This document shows, one piece after another, positions 27,958-28,829 of a DNA stretch of 28,829 bases. Position 1 is the stretch's first letter. Each line of letters starts with the position of its first letter. The position numbers were made by a program, and so were the translations under genes. Origin of the DNA: Ruminococcus sp. (lineage in GTDB: Bacteria; Bacillota; Clostridia; Oscillospirales; Ruminococcaceae); NCBI GenBank assembly GCA_017961625.1, contig JAGCWY010000090.1, forward strand, positions 1-28,829, given 5' to 3'. The notes under the pieces are model-generated. The model had not been told where the DNA came from. It was given only the letters and a program-made list of their open reading frames with translations, and searched no databases.

Positions 27958-28332
27958 TTACTTGATCTCGATTGTAGCGCCAGCCTCTTCAAACTTAGCC
28001 TTGAGCTCGTTAGCCTCAGCCTCAGAAACGCCTTCCTTGATAGCCTTGGGAGCGCCTTCAACAACTTCCTTAGCCTCCTTAAGACCAAGTCCGAGAACTT
28101 CCTTAGCAACCTTGATAACGCCCATCTTTGCGTCACCGAATGAAGTAAGGATTACGTCGAACTCTGTCTTAGCAGCAGCAGCGCCGCCAGCAGCACTACC
28201 AGCAGCAGGAGCAGCAGCGATAGCAGCTGTTACACCGAATTCCTCCTGGATAGCGTCTACGAGCTCAGAGAGCTCAAGAACGGAAAGAGTCTTGATATCT
28301 TCAACAAATTTTGTGATCTTCTCAGAAGCCAT
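27958..28332 (-). CDS. rplL: Ribosomal protein bL12 (L7/L12)
   Basis: The 124-residue protein is of standard length. It has the N-terminal dimerisation domain ('VEDIKTLSVLELSELVDAIQ'), an Ala/Gly hinge ('AAAPAAGSAAGGAAAAKTEF'), and the globular C-terminal domain that recruits translation factors ('FGDAKMGVIKVAKEVLGLGL', 'KEAKEVVEGAPKAIKEGVSE'). Dimers of it form the ribosomal stalk on uL10. AAAGGAG lies 8 bases before the start. It follows rplJ by 98 bases in the usual order, without a terminator between. Confidence 0.98.
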   Translation of the reverse strand: MASEKITKFVEDIKTLSVLELSELVDAIQEEFGVTAAIAAAPAAGSAAGGAAAAKTEFDVILTSFGDAKMGVIKVAKEVLGLGLKEAKEVVEGAPKAIKEGVSEAEANELKAKFEEAGATIEIK

Positions 28333-28385
28333 GATAATAATCTCCTTTTTAATAGTATTGCCCTTATGGGCTGTGGTTTTAAGCT

Positions 28386-28402
28386 GCGGAGCATGTCTCC
28401 GC
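28386..28402 (-). promoter_or_regulatory. Small hairpin in the rplJ-rplL gap
   Basis: GCGGAG (28386-28391) pairs with CTCCGC (28397-28402) over a 5-base loop, midway between the rplJ stop and the rplL SD. No T-run follows. It may be a processing or stability element that supports the higher output of L7/L12 relative to L10. Confidence 0.35.
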
Positions 28403-28430
28403 GAAACGTGTGTGAAAGACTAAGCAGCAA

Positions 28431-28829
28431 TTATGCAGCTTCTTCTTCCTTCTTCTTTTCTGCAACAGCGTTGAGAGTAGCAGCCAGCTTCTGAAGAGGG
28501 CCCTGGAGAGAGCCAACGAGCTGAGCAAGAAGGGTATCCTTTGAAGGAATCTTGGAAAGAGCAACAACTCCAGCCTGATCGTAAACTTCACCTTCAACGA
28601 AGCCTGCCTTCAGATTGAACTTCTCATCGCCTGCCTTCTCAGCGAACTTACCGAGGATTCTTGCGGGAGCAGTCTGATCGTCACTTGATACAGCGAGAGC
28701 AGTTGTGCCGTTGAGAGCCTCTTCAAAGCCCTCGATACCGCATTCCTTGAAAGCGCGGAGAAGCATTGTGTTCTTTTCTACAAAGTAGTTAACGCCAGCC
28801 TCACGGAGCTCTTTTCTGAGCTTGGTATC
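28431..28829 (-). CDS. rplJ: Ribosomal protein uL10, 3' part only
   Basis: The frame is open to the window edge, so the N terminus lies outside. The visible 132 residues begin 'DTKLRKELREAGVNYFVEKN' and continue through 'TMLLRAFKECGIEGFEEALN', 'GTTALAVSSDDQTAPARILG' and 'QLVGSLQGPLQKLAATLNAV' to a Lys/Glu tail. That last helix is where L7/L12 dimers bind. The ATG at 28766 is internal and is not the start. In the family uL10 also binds its own leader mRNA to repress the operon; that leader is not in view. Confidence 0.96.
   Translation of the reverse strand, partial: DTKLRKELREAGVNYFVEKNTMLLRAFKECGIEGFEEALNGTTALAVSSDDQTAPARILGKFAEKAGDEKFNLKAGFVEGEVYDQAGVVALSKIPSKDTLLAQLVGSLQGPLQKLAATLNAVAEKKKEEEAA

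Noticed and set aside
1..28829. A CRISPR array
   Set aside because: I saw no regularly spaced direct repeats of 25 to 40 bases anywhere in the window, and no Cas-like protein.

Overview
The window looks like chromosome of a low-GC Gram-positive anaerobe of the Ruminococcus / Oscillospiraceae type. This is inferred from two secreted proteins with C-terminal type I dockerins (24669-26579 and 26958-27707, both minus), a pyruvate formate-lyase, a class III fructose-1,6-bisphosphatase, a DUF1292 protein, and many consensus sigma-A promoters with strong Shine-Dalgarno (SD) sequences. No species assignment is possible from this alone.

Region 1 (1-3300) is a decayed mobile-element zone, all minus strand: a group II intron reverse transcriptase cut off at its catalytic region (98-652), a possible small membrane peptide, an excisionase-like winged-helix protein (796-1122), a small serine recombinase with its own terminator and promoter (1747-2352), repeats that could be its target site, and a gene remnant with an intact terminator.

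Region 2 (3132-12068) is an AT-rich plus-strand cassette driven by a perfect consensus promoter that runs straight into a 12-bp inverted repeat. It encodes a 1944-residue multidomain protein, a 113-residue helical protein, an amidase-fold protein that seems to have lost all its zinc ligands, and a DUF6765-type protein with an intact His/Asp cluster. None has a signal peptide. The cassette lies between the recombinase zone and the 3' end of tRNA-Thr, as an acquired island would. I do not recognise it as a described system, and it is one of the two strongest leads.

Region 3 (12350-21990) is ordinary chromosome: divergent tRNA-Thr(GGT) and tRNA-Leu(GAG), a fruK-fbp operon, DUF1292, an Orn/Lys/Arg decarboxylase preceded by two decayed small genes, a VWA (TerY-like) plus PP2C phosphatase pair, and an AI-2E family transporter whose SD and start codon are separated by a 7-bp hairpin, followed by a 90-residue unknown.

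Region 4 (21960-24660) is the second strong lead: a split pyruvate formate-lyase operon. The 700-residue main subunit has the Cys-Cys active site but ends before the glycyl-radical domain. That domain is a separate 79-residue gene, and a 68-residue Cys-containing protein is encoded between them. Each of the three has its own SD.

Region 5 (24660-28829) holds two dockerin proteins (a BspA-like leucine-rich repeat protein and a CAP-domain protein), then rplL and the 3' part of rplJ, all minus strand.
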